Shown here: piece after piece, positions 1 to 11,244 of the stretch
How the letters are laid out: each line of letters opens with the position of its first letter
Position numbering within the stretch: position 1 is the first letter of the stretch
Origin: Streptomyces pluripotens
GTDB taxonomy: Bacteria; Actinomycetota; Actinomycetes; Streptomycetales; Streptomycetaceae
Assembly: GCF_000802245.2 (NCBI RefSeq)
Contig: NZ_CP021080.1
Coordinates: 3,472,001 to 3,536,000 of the forward strand
Reading direction: 5' to 3'
Length of the DNA: 64,000 bases
Made by a program: the position numbers and the translations under genes
The notes under the pieces: generated by a model
What the model was told of the DNA's origin: nothing
Seen by the model: the letters and a program-made list of their open reading frames with translations, nothing else
Database searches by the model: none

Positions 1-80
1 GCAACCGCCCCTAGCGGCAGCAGTCAGCAGCACTGCATGCCTGTCGGTTCGCCGACCTTGGTGGCGGCGAGACACGCTCA

Positions 81-413
81 TCAACGCAGAGAGACGTTGC
101 TCTTGTACGAAGGCAACGGCTCTTCGTCACTCACGGGCAAGCACTGCGCAGCCTGCGGCCGACGGGGAGAGAACTTGATCTCAACATCCGCTCCCAGCGC
201 TTCCGCCGCAGCCGCCAATGTGCGCATCGTCAGGTTTGCGTCACCTGACATGATCTGACTGACCCGGCCGGGGCTGACACCCATGGCTTTGGCAAGGTCG
301 GAACGTGACTTTCCGAGTCCTGACAACAGGCCCGCGAGAGAGGCGGACGCTTGTCGCGCCAATCGTGCGCCAGCTAACTCGACCTCACTCTCACTACGAG
401 CGAAGAAGCTCAT
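81..413 (-). CDS. XRE-family helix-turn-helix protein
   Basis: The 110-residue product has a Cro/C1-type helix-turn-helix at about residues 35-75: LAKAMGVSPGRVSQIMSG is the recognition-helix region, followed by a conserved LTMRTLAAAAEALGADVEI. This second half resembles HigA-like antitoxins and small XRE regulators. The ATG at 413 is preceded by a GGGGGT stretch about 9 bases upstream. No toxin-like partner is seen next to it; the left edge of the window cuts the neighbourhood after only 80 bases. DNA binding is a family inference and the target is unknown. Confidence 0.8.
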   Translation of the reverse strand: MSFFARSESEVELAGARLARQASASLAGLLSGLGKSRSDLAKAMGVSPGRVSQIMSGDANLTMRTLAAAAEALGADVEIKFSPRRPQAAQCLPVSDEEPLPSYKSNVSLR

Positions 414-1503
414 GACATGACCCCCAACTCAAGCTGCTGCAACGGATGTTGCCGCCGCTTCAAGGATGCCACTTTTAGGTCTAACTAAACACTTGATTCC
501 AGCGGAATCTTCGACCGCGGCGCGCGAAACATCCCGAAGGAGCGCCCGTGACCTGCGACTATGACCTCCTTGAGCGATCGAGGCGGCTGATGGGACGTCA
601 CTCCAATGGGGCGACCACTCCCACGCGGCCACGGCCCGGGCCTTCCTCCTCCTCACACACCAGAAGACCGAGCCGTCACAGGTTCTCTCTCCCCCCTCCT
701 CCCCCCGGTCAGGCTTGCCTGACCATGTGAGCCGGCTTATCCACCGACCGTTCCGGGCCCGGGGCGCAACCGCCGGACTGCCCACTCGGGCCACCCCGCC
801 CGTGGACCCGAGTGCGGACAGGAGCCGGGACGAGGGACGGGCGTCCGTGACCAGAGCGGACCGGCTCGCCCCCGCAGACGGTGCGAGGACTGGCCCACTC
901 GCGCCTAGTGAACGACATCGCCGACACCCAAGCGCTGGCCACTCGGACCGGATCTCGCGATCGTTTGTCGGCGCCATCCCTGTGACCGCGCGATTCGCTC
1001 GTCCAACAGCCCAAAGCTAGCGCTCCCCCGCAGCCGGCGGCGCCCTCGGCAGGCAGGAGGCACGCGGAGCGTCGTCCTCGTCGAGGGCCGCCGGTCCCCC
1101 TGCCTGTCCATGCCCGAGCCACTCATCAACGCCACCACGAACCCGCGCGCCGAGCGCATCGACCGCGAGACTTGGGTTCCGGCTGATCGCCGTCCGCCGC
1201 GGACACCGACTCAGGCCGAAGCAGCAGGCCGGCACCGACAGCTGCCAGCGGATGGTCTGCCCCGCCGAAACGGGCAAGGCCCGGCCCCGTCACACCACGG
1301 GCCACGGCATCCGCCCCTCGTCACCCCGGAACCCGGCTCCGCACGCTGCCGCTGCATCAACAGCATCGCGGCGCAGGCGATCCCAAGCGCTGCACCACGA
1401 CGAAGACGAGACTCGCCCGTGAGACAACTCACGGGCGGGGCCCTTCGCACGGCCTGGCCAGACTGTGCTCAGCCTCACGGCAACCAGACAGCCCTGGAAC
1501 AAC
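414..1503. other. Long stretch without a recognisable gene
   Basis: Open frames exist on both strands, but none shows a recognisable domain or a good ribosome-binding site. A 10-bp hairpin with an ACAA tetraloop (arms 1414-1423 and 1428-1437) looks like a terminator. The stretch lies immediately beyond the 3' end of tRNA-Leu, a usual site for decayed insertions, but no att repeat was found. Confidence 0.4.
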
Positions 1504-1505
1504 GA

Positions 1506-1551
1506 AAAACGGGCCCCGTCGTGACTCTCATCACAGACAGAGACCCGTTTT
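1506..1551 (-). terminator. Rho-independent terminator of tRNA-Leu
   Basis: On the minus strand, arms AAAACGGG and CCCGTTTT (1544-1551 and 1506-1513 on the plus strand) flank a 30-base loop, and the second arm ends in a T run. It sits 14 bases past the 3' end of the tRNA. Confidence 0.65.
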
Positions 1552-1565
1552 AACGGTTTCTCCTA

Positions 1566-1652
1566 TGGTGCGCGAGGGGGGAGTTGAACCCCCACGCCCT
1601 TGCGGGCACTGGAACCTGAATCCAGCGCGTCTGCCTATTCCGCCACCCGCGC
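1566..1652 (-). tRNA. tRNA-Leu (anticodon CAG)
   Basis: Reads 5'-GCGCGGGTGGCGGAATAGGC on the minus strand. The acceptor stem GCGCGGG pairs with CTCGCGC. The anticodon stem CTGGA/TCCAG encloses loop TTCAGGT, giving CAG. A long variable arm is present, as expected for Leu, and the CCA end is encoded. Confidence 0.95.
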
Positions 1653-2140
1653 ATTGGGTGCGTCTTCCGGCTCCGACCCCGCTGGGCTGGCCCCTTCCGA
1701 CATCCAGAACATTAGCACGTCGGACGGGGTGGGTTCACATCCCTTATCCGCGCCCGCCGACCCACCGGCAGGCAGTGCGCCCGCACCCGCGGCCCCGGGC
1801 GCACACGTATCAAGGAGTGCCGGTTCACGTATCAACCTCGTACCGGTCCCGGCCATCTCCCCAGGAGGGGGGCGGTGTGCACAGACAGGTGCGGGACACT
1901 GGTCTTCAGCCGCCTCTACGATCCATGCCGGGAGGAGGCCCCAGAGGCATCATGCAAGACCTCCCGGACGTCGGTTCCGGGAACAGTTCGAGAAGAGCCG
2001 CTGGGGGAACCGGCTGATCGCCGAGCGCGTAGATACGATCAGTAAAGCAGTACCCGTAAGCAGCAGCAGTACCGACAGCACCAGGCAAGGCATCAGCACA
2101 CAGCAAGGCAAGACAACGGCAGGGACGGAGGAGGTGCCCC
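1653..2140. other. Intergenic region upstream of fhaA
   Basis: No convincing gene is seen. The stretch must hold the promoter of the fhaA-pbpA cluster (plus strand) and of tRNA-Leu (minus strand). I could not fix -10/-35 boxes. Confidence 0.4.
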
Positions 2141-2980
2141 ATGGGAGTCCTGAAGAAGTTCGAGCAGCGTCTCGAAGGTCTGGTGAACGGCACCTTCGCC
2201 AAGGTCTTCAAGTCCGAGGTCCAGCCCGTGGAGATCGCCGGCGCGCTCCAGCGGGAGTGTGACAACAACGCCACCATCTGGAACCGTGACCGCACCGTCG
2301 TACCCAACGACTTCATCGTGGAGCTGAGCGCACCGGACTACGAGCGCCTCAGCCCCTACTCCGGGCAGCTCGGCGACGAGCTGGCGGGGATGGTGCGGGA
2401 CTACGCCAAGCAGCAGCGCTACACCTTCATGGGACCGATCAAGGTCAACCTGGAGAAGGCGGACGACCTCGACACCGGCCTGTACCGGGTGCGTTCGCGC
2501 ACCCTCGCCTCCTCCAGCAGCCAGCAGGCCCCCGCCGCCCCCCAGGCCGGTCGCCCCGGGCAGAGCGAGCAGGGCAGCCAGGGCGGCTATGGCTACCCGC
2601 CGGCCGCTCCTGCTGGCGCGCCCCCGATGCCCGCTGCGCCGCCGCCCGGCGCCCGGTCCGGGGGATACGGCTACCCGCAGCCCACCCAGGGCGGCACCCG
2701 CACCCGCTACTGGATCGAGATCAACGGCACCCGCCACCAGATCTCCCGCCCCACGCTGGTCATGGGCCGCAGCACCGACGCCGACGTACGGATCGACGAC
2801 CCCGGCGTCTCCCGCCGACACTGCGAGATCCGAACCGGAACGCCCTCGACGATCCAGGATCTCGGCTCCACCAACGGCATCGTGGTGGACGGGCAGCACA
2901 CCACCCGCGCTACGCTCCGCGACGGCTCGCGGATCGTCGTGGGCAGCACCACCGTTATCTATAGGCAAGCCGAAGGGTGA
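2141..2980 (+). CDS. fhaA: FHA-domain protein FhaA
   Basis: This 279-residue cytoplasmic protein has an FhaA_N (DUF3662) domain at residues 1-115, beginning MGVLKKFEQRLEGLVNGTFA. A Gly/Pro/Tyr-rich linker follows, then a C-terminal FHA domain at about 190-275 with the GR-S-RRHC-LGSTNG signature. FHA domains bind phosphothreonine; in Mycobacterium FhaA binds the PknB pathway and MviN-linked wall synthesis. The start is fixed by GGAGGAGG just upstream. It is the first gene of a run through pbpA, with 10 bases to fhaB. Confidence 0.93.
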   Translation: MGVLKKFEQRLEGLVNGTFAKVFKSEVQPVEIAGALQRECDNNATIWNRDRTVVPNDFIVELSAPDYERLSPYSGQLGDELAGMVRDYAKQQRYTFMGPIKVNLEKADDLDTGLYRVRSRTLASSSSQQAPAAPQAGRPGQSEQGSQGGYGYPPAAPAGAPPMPAAPPPGARSGGYGYPQPTQGGTRTRYWIEINGTRHQISRPTLVMGRSTDADVRIDDPGVSRRHCEIRTGTPSTIQDLGSTNGIVVDGQHTTRATLRDGSRIVVGSTTVIYRQAEG

Positions 2981-2990
2981 AGCGGGGGCA

Positions 2991-3521
2991 ATGTCAGAGC
3001 TGACCCTCACGGTCATGCGGCTGGGTTTCCTGGCCGTACTGTGGCTGTTCGTGATCGTGGCCGTGCAGGTCATCCGAAGCGACCTATTCGGTACGCGCGT
3101 CACCCAGCGCGGATCGCGCAGGGAGGCCGGGCGCTCGCAGCAGTCGGCCCGGCAACAGCCGGCCAGACAGCAGGCCGCGCCTCCCCAGCAACGCGGGCAG
3201 CAGGGCGGTGGTCGGCAGCGACGCAACGCCCCCACCAAGCTGGTCGTGACCGAGGGCATCCTGACCGGCACCACCGTGGCGCTGCAGGGCCAGACCATCA
3301 CCCTGGGCCGGGCCCACGACTCCACGATCGTGCTGGACGACGACTACGCTTCCAGCCGCCATGCCAGGATCTACCCGGACCAGGGCGGCCAGTGGATCGT
3401 CGAGGATCTCGGCTCCACCAACGGCACCTACCTGGACCGGTCCCGGCTGACGGCCGCCACACCGATCCCGCTGGGCGCACCGATCCGCATCGGCAAGACC
3501 GTCATCGAGCTGCGGAAGTAG
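2991..3521 (+). CDS. fhaB: FHA-domain membrane protein FhaB (FipA type)
   Basis: The 176-residue protein has one N-terminal membrane helix (about residues 9-25, FLAVLWLFVIVAVQVI), an Arg/Gln-rich linker, and a cytoplasmic FHA domain (about 85-170) with GR-S-RHA and LGSTNGT motifs. ATG 2991 is chosen because the membrane helix starts directly after it; upstream in-frame codons overlap fhaA and carry no family similarity. In the actinobacterial cluster it reads phosphorylation by PknB-type kinases and is linked to the division machinery. Confidence 0.92.
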   Translation: MSELTLTVMRLGFLAVLWLFVIVAVQVIRSDLFGTRVTQRGSRREAGRSQQSARQQPARQQAAPPQQRGQQGGGRQRRNAPTKLVVTEGILTGTTVALQGQTITLGRAHDSTIVLDDDYASSRHARIYPDQGGQWIVEDLGSTNGTYLDRSRLTAATPIPLGAPIRIGKTVIELRK

Positions 3522-3653
3522 TACGACAATGAGCGAGCGGAGCGAGCACGCAGCGGCAGGCCGCCACCTGGTCTCCGGCGCGCTCCCGACCGGAGGGTGG
3601 GCAGTGTGGCTCGACACGACCGGCTGTACCCGGAGCCGACGGGCGAGGTGGGC

Positions 3654-5204
3654 ATGAGTCTGTCACTGCGCTTCGCCGCCGGATCGCACAAAGGCATGAT
3701 CCGGGAGGGCAACGAGGACTCCGGTTACGCCGGTCCCCGCCTGCTCGCGATCGCTGACGGCATGGGCGGCCAGGCGGCCGGCGAGGTGGCCTCCTCCGAG
3801 GTGATCTCCACCCTGGTCACCCTCGATGACGACGTCCCCGGCTCCGACATCCTCACCTCCCTCGGCACAGCCGTGCAGCGCGCCAACGACCAGCTGCGCG
3901 CCATGGTCGAGGAGGACCCGCAGCTGGAGGGGATGGGGACCACTCTGACCGCGCTGCTGTGGACCGGACAGCGACTCGGTCTGGTGCACGTCGGCGACTC
4001 CCGCGCGTACCTGCTGCGGGACGGCGTACTGACCCAGATCACCCAGGACCACACCTGGGTGCAGCGGCTCGTGGACGAGGGCCGGATCACCGAGGAAGAG
4101 GCCACCACCCACCCGCAGCGCTCCCTGCTGATGCGCGCCCTGGGCAGCGGCGACCACGTCGAGCCCGACCTGTCGATCCGCGAGGTGCGGGCCGGCGACC
4201 GCTATCTGATCTGCTCCGACGGCCTGTCCGGCGTGGTCTCCCACCAGACGATGGAGGAGACCCTCGCCAGCTACCAGGGCCCGCAGGAGACCGTGCAGGA
4301 ACTGATTCAGCTCGCTCTGCGCGGCGGCGGGCCCGACAACATCACCGTCATCGTCGCCGACGTCCTCGACCTGGACACCGGTGACACCCTCGCCGGCCAG
4401 CTGTCCGACCAGCCGATCGTGGTCGGTGCCGTCGCCGAGAACCAGCACCACCTGCACGACAACGGCATCATGCAGACCCCGGCCGGCCGCGCCTCCCACC
4501 TGGGCCGACACAGCAAGGGCCACGGCGGTGGGGAGTTCGGTCCACCCGGCTCCGGCGACACCACCGGCTACATCCCCACCGACGGCTTCGGCGACTACGC
4601 CGACGGCGACTTCACCAAGCCGCGCAGGCAGCGCAAGTGGCTGAAGAGGTCCCTCTACAGCGCCCTCGCCCTCGCCGTCATCGGCGGCGGCCTGTACGGC
4701 GGTTACCGCTGGACGCAGACGCAGTACTACGTCGGCGCCAAGGGCGAGCACGTCGCGCTCTACCGGGGGATCAGCCAGGACCTGGCCTGGGTGTCGCTGT
4801 CGAAGGTGGAGAAGGACCATCCCGAGATCGAACTCAAGTACCTGCCGCCCTACCAGCAGAAGCAGGTCAGGGCCACGATCGCGGAAGGCGGCCTGACGGA
4901 CGCCCGGGCGAAGGTCCAGGAGCTGGCCGTGCAGGCCTCCGCCTGCCGGAAGCAGGCCGAACGCGCGGCCACCGCGAGCGCGAAGAACGCCGAGACGGAC
5001 GACGGCAAGACCAAAGCCGCCACGGGAACCACCCTGGCCTCACGGACGTCCAAGGCATCACAAACGCCGAACCCCTCGGCGTCCGCGCCGTCCTCCGCCT
5101 CGCCCTCGAAGTCTCCGACCCCGTCCGCGACCGCCACGCCCCACCCCGGCCCGAGCCTCTCCGAGGATGAGCAGAAGGTCGTCGATCAGTGCGGCAAGCA
5201 GTAG
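3654..5204 (+). CDS. pstP: PP2C-family Ser/Thr protein phosphatase (PstP)
   Basis: The 516-residue protein has an N-terminal PP2C catalytic domain (about 1-240) with metal-binding NED (residues 20-22), ADGMGG (34-39) and GGGPDNITV. A long linker, one membrane helix (about 335-355) and a Lys/Thr/Ser/Pro-rich extracellular tail follow. It dephosphorylates substrates of the PASTA kinase encoded downstream. ATG 3654 precedes MSLSLRFAAGSHKG, the usual start of the family. The 132-base gap upstream contains a repetitive GAGCGAGCGGAGCGAGC stretch but no gene. Confidence 0.95.
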   Translation: MSLSLRFAAGSHKGMIREGNEDSGYAGPRLLAIADGMGGQAAGEVASSEVISTLVTLDDDVPGSDILTSLGTAVQRANDQLRAMVEEDPQLEGMGTTLTALLWTGQRLGLVHVGDSRAYLLRDGVLTQITQDHTWVQRLVDEGRITEEEATTHPQRSLLMRALGSGDHVEPDLSIREVRAGDRYLICSDGLSGVVSHQTMEETLASYQGPQETVQELIQLALRGGGPDNITVIVADVLDLDTGDTLAGQLSDQPIVVGAVAENQHHLHDNGIMQTPAGRASHLGRHSKGHGGGEFGPPGSGDTTGYIPTDGFGDYADGDFTKPRRQRKWLKRSLYSALALAVIGGGLYGGYRWTQTQYYVGAKGEHVALYRGISQDLAWVSLSKVEKDHPEIELKYLPPYQQKQVRATIAEGGLTDARAKVQELAVQASACRKQAERAATASAKNAETDDGKTKAATGTTLASRTSKASQTPNPSASAPSSASPSKSPTPSATATPHPGPSLSEDEQKVVDQCGKQ

Positions 5205-5231
5205 GCAAGCCGTGAGAGGCCCCGTCACACG

Positions 5232-6680
5232 ATGAGCAGTACGACAAACTCGCCGACGCACCACACGTCCACGATCGGCGCGATCGGCGCGCCGAGCCGC
5301 CGCAACACCGAGCTGGCCCTGCTGGTCTTCGCCGTGGTCATCCCGGTGTTCGCCTACGCCAACGTGGGCCTGGCCCTCGACGGCAAGGTGCCCGCCGGGC
5401 TGCTGAGTTACGGTCTGGGCCTCGGCCTGCTGGCCGGTGTCGCCCATCTCGTCGTACGGAAGTTTGCGCCGTACGCCGACCCGCTGCTGCTGCCGCTGGC
5501 CACCCTACTCAACGGGCTCGGACTGGTTGCGATCTGGCGTCTGGACCAGTCGAAACTGTTGCAGGCGATCAACGTGGCCGGCGGCAAGGCGACCAACCAG
5601 CTGATCTACACGGCGATGGGCATCGCGCTGTTCATCGCGACGTTGATCTTCCTCAAGGACCACCGCACCCTGCAGCGCTACACCTACATCTCCATGGCGA
5701 CGGCGCTGGTCCTGCTGCTGCTCCCGCTGATCCCGGGCCTCGGCGCGAACGTCCTGGGCGCCAAGATCTGGATCCGGATCGGCAGCTTCACCATCCAGCC
5801 GGGTGAGTTCGCCAAGATCGTGCTGGCGATCTTCTTCGCGGGCTACCTGATGGTGAAGCGCGACGCGCTCGCCCTGGCCAGCCGCCGCTTCATGGGCCTC
5901 TACCTGCCCCGAGGACGCGACCTCGGCCCGATCGTCGTGGTCTGGGCGATGTCGATCCTGATCCTGGTCTTCGAGACCGACCTCGGCACCTCGCTGCTGT
6001 TCTTCGGCATGTTCGTGATCATGCTGTACGTGGCGACCGAGCGAACCAGCTGGATCGTTTTCGGTCTACTGATGTCCGCGGTCGGCGCCGTCGGCGTGGC
6101 GAGCTTCGAGTCGCACATCCAGACCCGTGTGCACGCCTGGCTCGACCCGATGCGCGAGTACAAGCTCAGCCGCATGGTCACCCACGACGGCATCGCCCAC
6201 TCCGACCAGCTCCAGCAGGCCCTGTGGGCGTTCGGCTCGGGCGGCACCCTGGGCACCGGCTGGGGCCAGGGCCACTCCGAGCAGATCAAGTTCGCCGCCA
6301 ACTCCGACTTCATCCTCGCCACCTTCGGCGAGGAGCTGGGGCTGGCGGGCATCATGGCGATCCTGCTGATCTACGGCCTGATCGCGGAACGCGGCATCCG
6401 CACCGCCCTCGCCGCCCGCGACCCGTTCGGCAAACTGCTGGCCGTCGGCCTGTCCGGCGCCTTCGCACTGCAGGTCTTCGTCGTGGCGGGCGGTGTGATG
6501 GGGCTCATCCCGCTGACCGGTATGACCATGCCGTTCCTCGCGTACGGCGGCTCCTCGGTGATCGCCAACTGGGCGCTCATCGGCATCCTGATCCGCATCA
6601 GTGACACCGCCCGCCGCCCGGCACCCACCCCTGCCAGCAATCCCGACGCCGAGATGACCCAGGTGGTCCGCCCGTCATGA
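5232..6680 (+). CDS. FtsW/RodA/SpoVE-family SEDS peptidoglycan polymerase
   Basis: This 482-residue polytopic membrane protein has about a dozen hydrophobic segments and SEDS-family blocks such as FTIQPGEFAKI, DLGTSLLFFG and AYGGSSVIANW. SEDS proteins polymerise lipid II glycan strands and work with a class B PBP; here that partner is encoded next, with a 4-base ATGA overlap (6677-6680), implying coupled translation. Whether it serves elongation or septation cannot be settled from sequence, so I give no symbol (rodA or ftsW are both used for this locus). Confidence 0.93.
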   Translation: MSSTTNSPTHHTSTIGAIGAPSRRNTELALLVFAVVIPVFAYANVGLALDGKVPAGLLSYGLGLGLLAGVAHLVVRKFAPYADPLLLPLATLLNGLGLVAIWRLDQSKLLQAINVAGGKATNQLIYTAMGIALFIATLIFLKDHRTLQRYTYISMATALVLLLLPLIPGLGANVLGAKIWIRIGSFTIQPGEFAKIVLAIFFAGYLMVKRDALALASRRFMGLYLPRGRDLGPIVVVWAMSILILVFETDLGTSLLFFGMFVIMLYVATERTSWIVFGLLMSAVGAVGVASFESHIQTRVHAWLDPMREYKLSRMVTHDGIAHSDQLQQALWAFGSGGTLGTGWGQGHSEQIKFAANSDFILATFGEELGLAGIMAILLIYGLIAERGIRTALAARDPFGKLLAVGLSGAFALQVFVVAGGVMGLIPLTGMTMPFLAYGGSSVIANWALIGILIRISDTARRPAPTPASNPDAEMTQVVRPS

Positions 6681-8152
6681 ACAAGCCCCTGCGCCGGATC
6701 GCGGTCTTCTGCGGAATCCTCGTCCTCGCCCTGCTGATCCGGGACAACTACCTCCAGTACGTCAGGGCCGACGAACTGCGCACCAACACCAACAACCGCC
6801 GGGTTGCGATCGAGCGGTACGCGTACCCCCGGGGCGACATCATCGTCGACGGCAACCCGATCACCGGCTCGACCCAGTCGAAGAGCGGCGACTTCAAGTA
6901 CAAGCGCACCTACAAGAACGGGCCCATGTGGGCGCCGGTCACGGGCTACTCCTCGCAGGCCTTCGACGGCAATCAGCTGGAGAAGATCGATGACGGCATC
7001 CTCACCGGCAACGACGACCGGCTCTTCTTCCGCAACACCCTGGACATGATCACGGGCAAGCCGAAGCAGGGCGGCAATGTGGTCACCACCCTCAACGCGG
7101 CCGCGCAGAAGGCCGCGTACGACGGTCTGAAGCGGCAGGGCGGCAAGGGCGCCGTGGTCGCCCTGGAGCCGTCCACGGGCAAGATCCTCGCGCTGGCCTC
7201 CTACCCGTCGTACGACCCCTCGTCCTTCGCGGGCTATTCCAACGACGACGCCAAGGCCTGGAACAAGCTCCAGAAGAAGAACAACCCCGCCGATCCGATG
7301 CTGAACCGGGCGCTGCGCGAGACCTATCCGCCGGGCTCCACCTTCAAGGTGGTCACGGCGGCCGCCGCACTGGAGAACGGCCTGTACACAGACGCGAACC
7401 AGCACACCAAGTCGCCACTGCCGTGGATCATGCCGGGCACCAACGTCCCGCTGAAGAACGAGGGCAACATCCCCTGCAAGAACGCGACCATGCGGGTCGC
7501 GCTCCAGTGGTCCTGCAACACGGTCTTCGGCAAGATCGGCGCCGACCTGGGCAACGACAAGATGCTCGCCGAGGCGAAGAAGTTCGGCTTCGACTCCGAG
7601 CAGTTCACCCCGGTCCGCTCCAGCGCCTCGGTGTTCTCCGACAAGATGAACGCGGCGAACACCGCTCTGTCCTCCATCGGGCAGTACAACACCGCCGCGA
7701 CCCCGCTGCAGATGGCCATGGTCGCCTCTGCGGTCGCCAACGACGGCAAGCTGATGAAGCCGTACATGGTCGACAAGCTGCAGTCCTCCACCCTCGACAC
7801 GGTCGCGCAGACCGAGCCTCAGGAGATGAGCCAGCCCCTGTCGTCGAAGAACGCACAGATCCTGCAGTCGATGATGGAGACGGTCGTCAAGGACGGCACC
7901 GGAAAGAACGCGCAGATCAACGGGGTCACCGTCGGCGGCAAGACCGGTACCGCCCAGCACGGCGTGGCGAACAGTGCGAACCCGTACGCGTGGTTCATCT
8001 CCTACGCCAAGCTCAGCGACGGCAGCTCACCGGTCGCCGTGGCCGTGGTCATCGAGGACGAGCAGGCCAACCGCGGCGACATCTCCGGTGGCGGCCTGGC
8101 CGCGCCGATCGCGAAGAGTGTGATGGAGGCGGTCATCAACGGTAAGAAGTGA
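6677..8152 (+). CDS. pbpA: Class B penicillin-binding protein (PbpA)
   Basis: The 491-residue protein has an N-terminal membrane anchor (residues 7-22), a PBP dimerisation region and a C-terminal transpeptidase domain. The three active-site motifs are all present: STFK (nucleophile Ser221), SCN (279-281) and KTG (422-424). It cross-links peptidoglycan at the outer face of the membrane. It overlaps the SEDS gene by 4 bases. The 215-base gap that follows suggests that pknB has its own promoter. Confidence 0.95.
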   Translation: MNKPLRRIAVFCGILVLALLIRDNYLQYVRADELRTNTNNRRVAIERYAYPRGDIIVDGNPITGSTQSKSGDFKYKRTYKNGPMWAPVTGYSSQAFDGNQLEKIDDGILTGNDDRLFFRNTLDMITGKPKQGGNVVTTLNAAAQKAAYDGLKRQGGKGAVVALEPSTGKILALASYPSYDPSSFAGYSNDDAKAWNKLQKKNNPADPMLNRALRETYPPGSTFKVVTAAAALENGLYTDANQHTKSPLPWIMPGTNVPLKNEGNIPCKNATMRVALQWSCNTVFGKIGADLGNDKMLAEAKKFGFDSEQFTPVRSSASVFSDKMNAANTALSSIGQYNTAATPLQMAMVASAVANDGKLMKPYMVDKLQSSTLDTVAQTEPQEMSQPLSSKNAQILQSMMETVVKDGTGKNAQINGVTVGGKTGTAQHGVANSANPYAWFISYAKLSDGSSPVAVAVVIEDEQANRGDISGGGLAAPIAKSVMEAVINGKK

Positions 8153-8367
8153 GACCGCCGGCCCTCGGAGGTGAGACGCCCCGCTCACGGAAGTGAGCCC
8201 GCTCACACCCCCTTCACATCGATGCACGTTGCGATACCGGTCCTGTATCGGGTTCCGGGCTTGGCCAGGTCATACAAAGCGAGCCGGGTACCGTAGGCCC
8301 GGACGGCAGCCTCGGACCGCTCACGGGCGTGACGGCCGAGACCGACGGAGAGGGCTGGTAAGTAGCT

Positions 8368-10368
<2,001 letters not shown>

Positions 10369-10381
10369 CGCCCCGCCCGCC

Positions 10382-10423
10382 CGAGTGGGCCCCTGCCGGG
10401 AGGAAAAGGCAGGGGCCCACTCG
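10382..10423. terminator. Bidirectional terminator between pknB and the sortase gene
   Basis: A perfect 16-bp stem (10382-10397 with 10408-10423, CGAGTGGGCCCCTGCC) closes a 10-base A-rich loop between two convergent genes. Confidence 0.85.
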
Positions 10424-10428
10424 CCGCT

Positions 10429-11181
10429 TCAGCGCAGCTCCGCCGGCAGGGTCCGCTTGCTGTCCGCCTTCACCACCCGGACCAGCTCGCCCCAGACCAC
10501 GTACCGGTAGCGGGAGGTGTACACGGGCGTGCACGTCGTCAGGGTGATGTAGTGGCCGGGCTTCTTCCTGCCCGACTCCTTGGGGACCGACGACAGGACC
10601 TTGACGTTGTACTTCGAGGTCTCGGGGAGGATCGAGTAGACCTTGTAGACGTACCAGTCGTCCTTCGTCTCGAAGACGATCGGGTCGCCCTTCTTCAGCT
10701 TGTCGATGTTGTGGAACTTCGCGCCGTGACCGTCCCGGTGGGCGGCCAGGGTGAAGTTGCCGTCCTTGCCGGACATCGGGAGGGTCGCCTTGACCGGTTC
10801 CGTGTAATAGCCAGCCACACCGTCGTTGAGGACGTCCGTGCCGGTGCCCTTCTCGACCAGGACCTCGCCGTTCTCCATCGCCGGCACGTGCAGGAAGCCG
10901 ATGCCGTCCTTGGTGTCCAGCGCACCGGGAGCGGAATCCGTCGCGCGGGCCCAGTGATCGCGGACCTTGTCCGCCTGCCTGTCCGCCGTGCGGTCCGCTA
11001 TGACGTTCGTCCACCAGAGGGAGTAGACGACGAAGAGGGCAAGCAGCAAGCCCATGGTGATGAGGAGTTCACCGAAGACACTGACTGCCATGGCGATCCG
11101 GCCGGGCCGCCGGCGGCGCGGGCCGGGCTCCCGGTCGGAGGCGTCCGCGTGTTCTTCGGTCTCGTCGGCGGTGGCTGCCAC
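10429..11181 (-). CDS. Class E sortase
   Basis: This 250-residue protein has a cytoplasmic charged N-terminus, one membrane helix (about 31-56) and an extracellular sortase domain. The catalytic His (about 148, in LAAHRDGHG), Cys (about 217, in TLTTC) and Arg (about 224-226, in YTSRYR) are all present. Class E sortases anchor LAXTG-bearing proteins such as long chaplins in Streptomyces. It is the last gene of a minus-strand run with a second sortase gene (63 bases upstream) and pabA. Confidence 0.93.
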   Translation of the reverse strand: MAATADETEEHADASDREPGPRRRRPGRIAMAVSVFGELLITMGLLLALFVVYSLWWTNVIADRTADRQADKVRDHWARATDSAPGALDTKDGIGFLHVPAMENGEVLVEKGTGTDVLNDGVAGYYTEPVKATLPMSGKDGNFTLAAHRDGHGAKFHNIDKLKKGDPIVFETKDDWYVYKVYSILPETSKYNVKVLSSVPKESGRKKPGHYITLTTCTPVYTSRYRYVVWGELVRVVKADSKRTLPAELR

Positions 11182-11244
11182 AGTTCCTCTGCCCTTACTC
11201 GATGCCCGGCTCGGCCCTGCCCAGGCCGACCGGGCCGCTCCGAC

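Noticed and set aside
429..1553. Several overlapping open frames of 60-180 codons on both strands
   Set aside because: No ribosome sites, no domain patterns and heavy Arg/Pro/Ser/Gly content typical of shadow frames in GC-rich DNA.
2093..3325. 410-codon minus-strand frame antisense to fhaA and fhaB
   Set aside because: Its sequence is the complement of well-recognised FHA genes and shows low-complexity Val/Gly/Ala composition without any domain.
3663..4820. 385-codon minus-strand frame antisense to pstP
   Set aside because: Shadow of the PP2C phosphatase gene, with a repetitive Val/Gly/Asp/Leu pattern.
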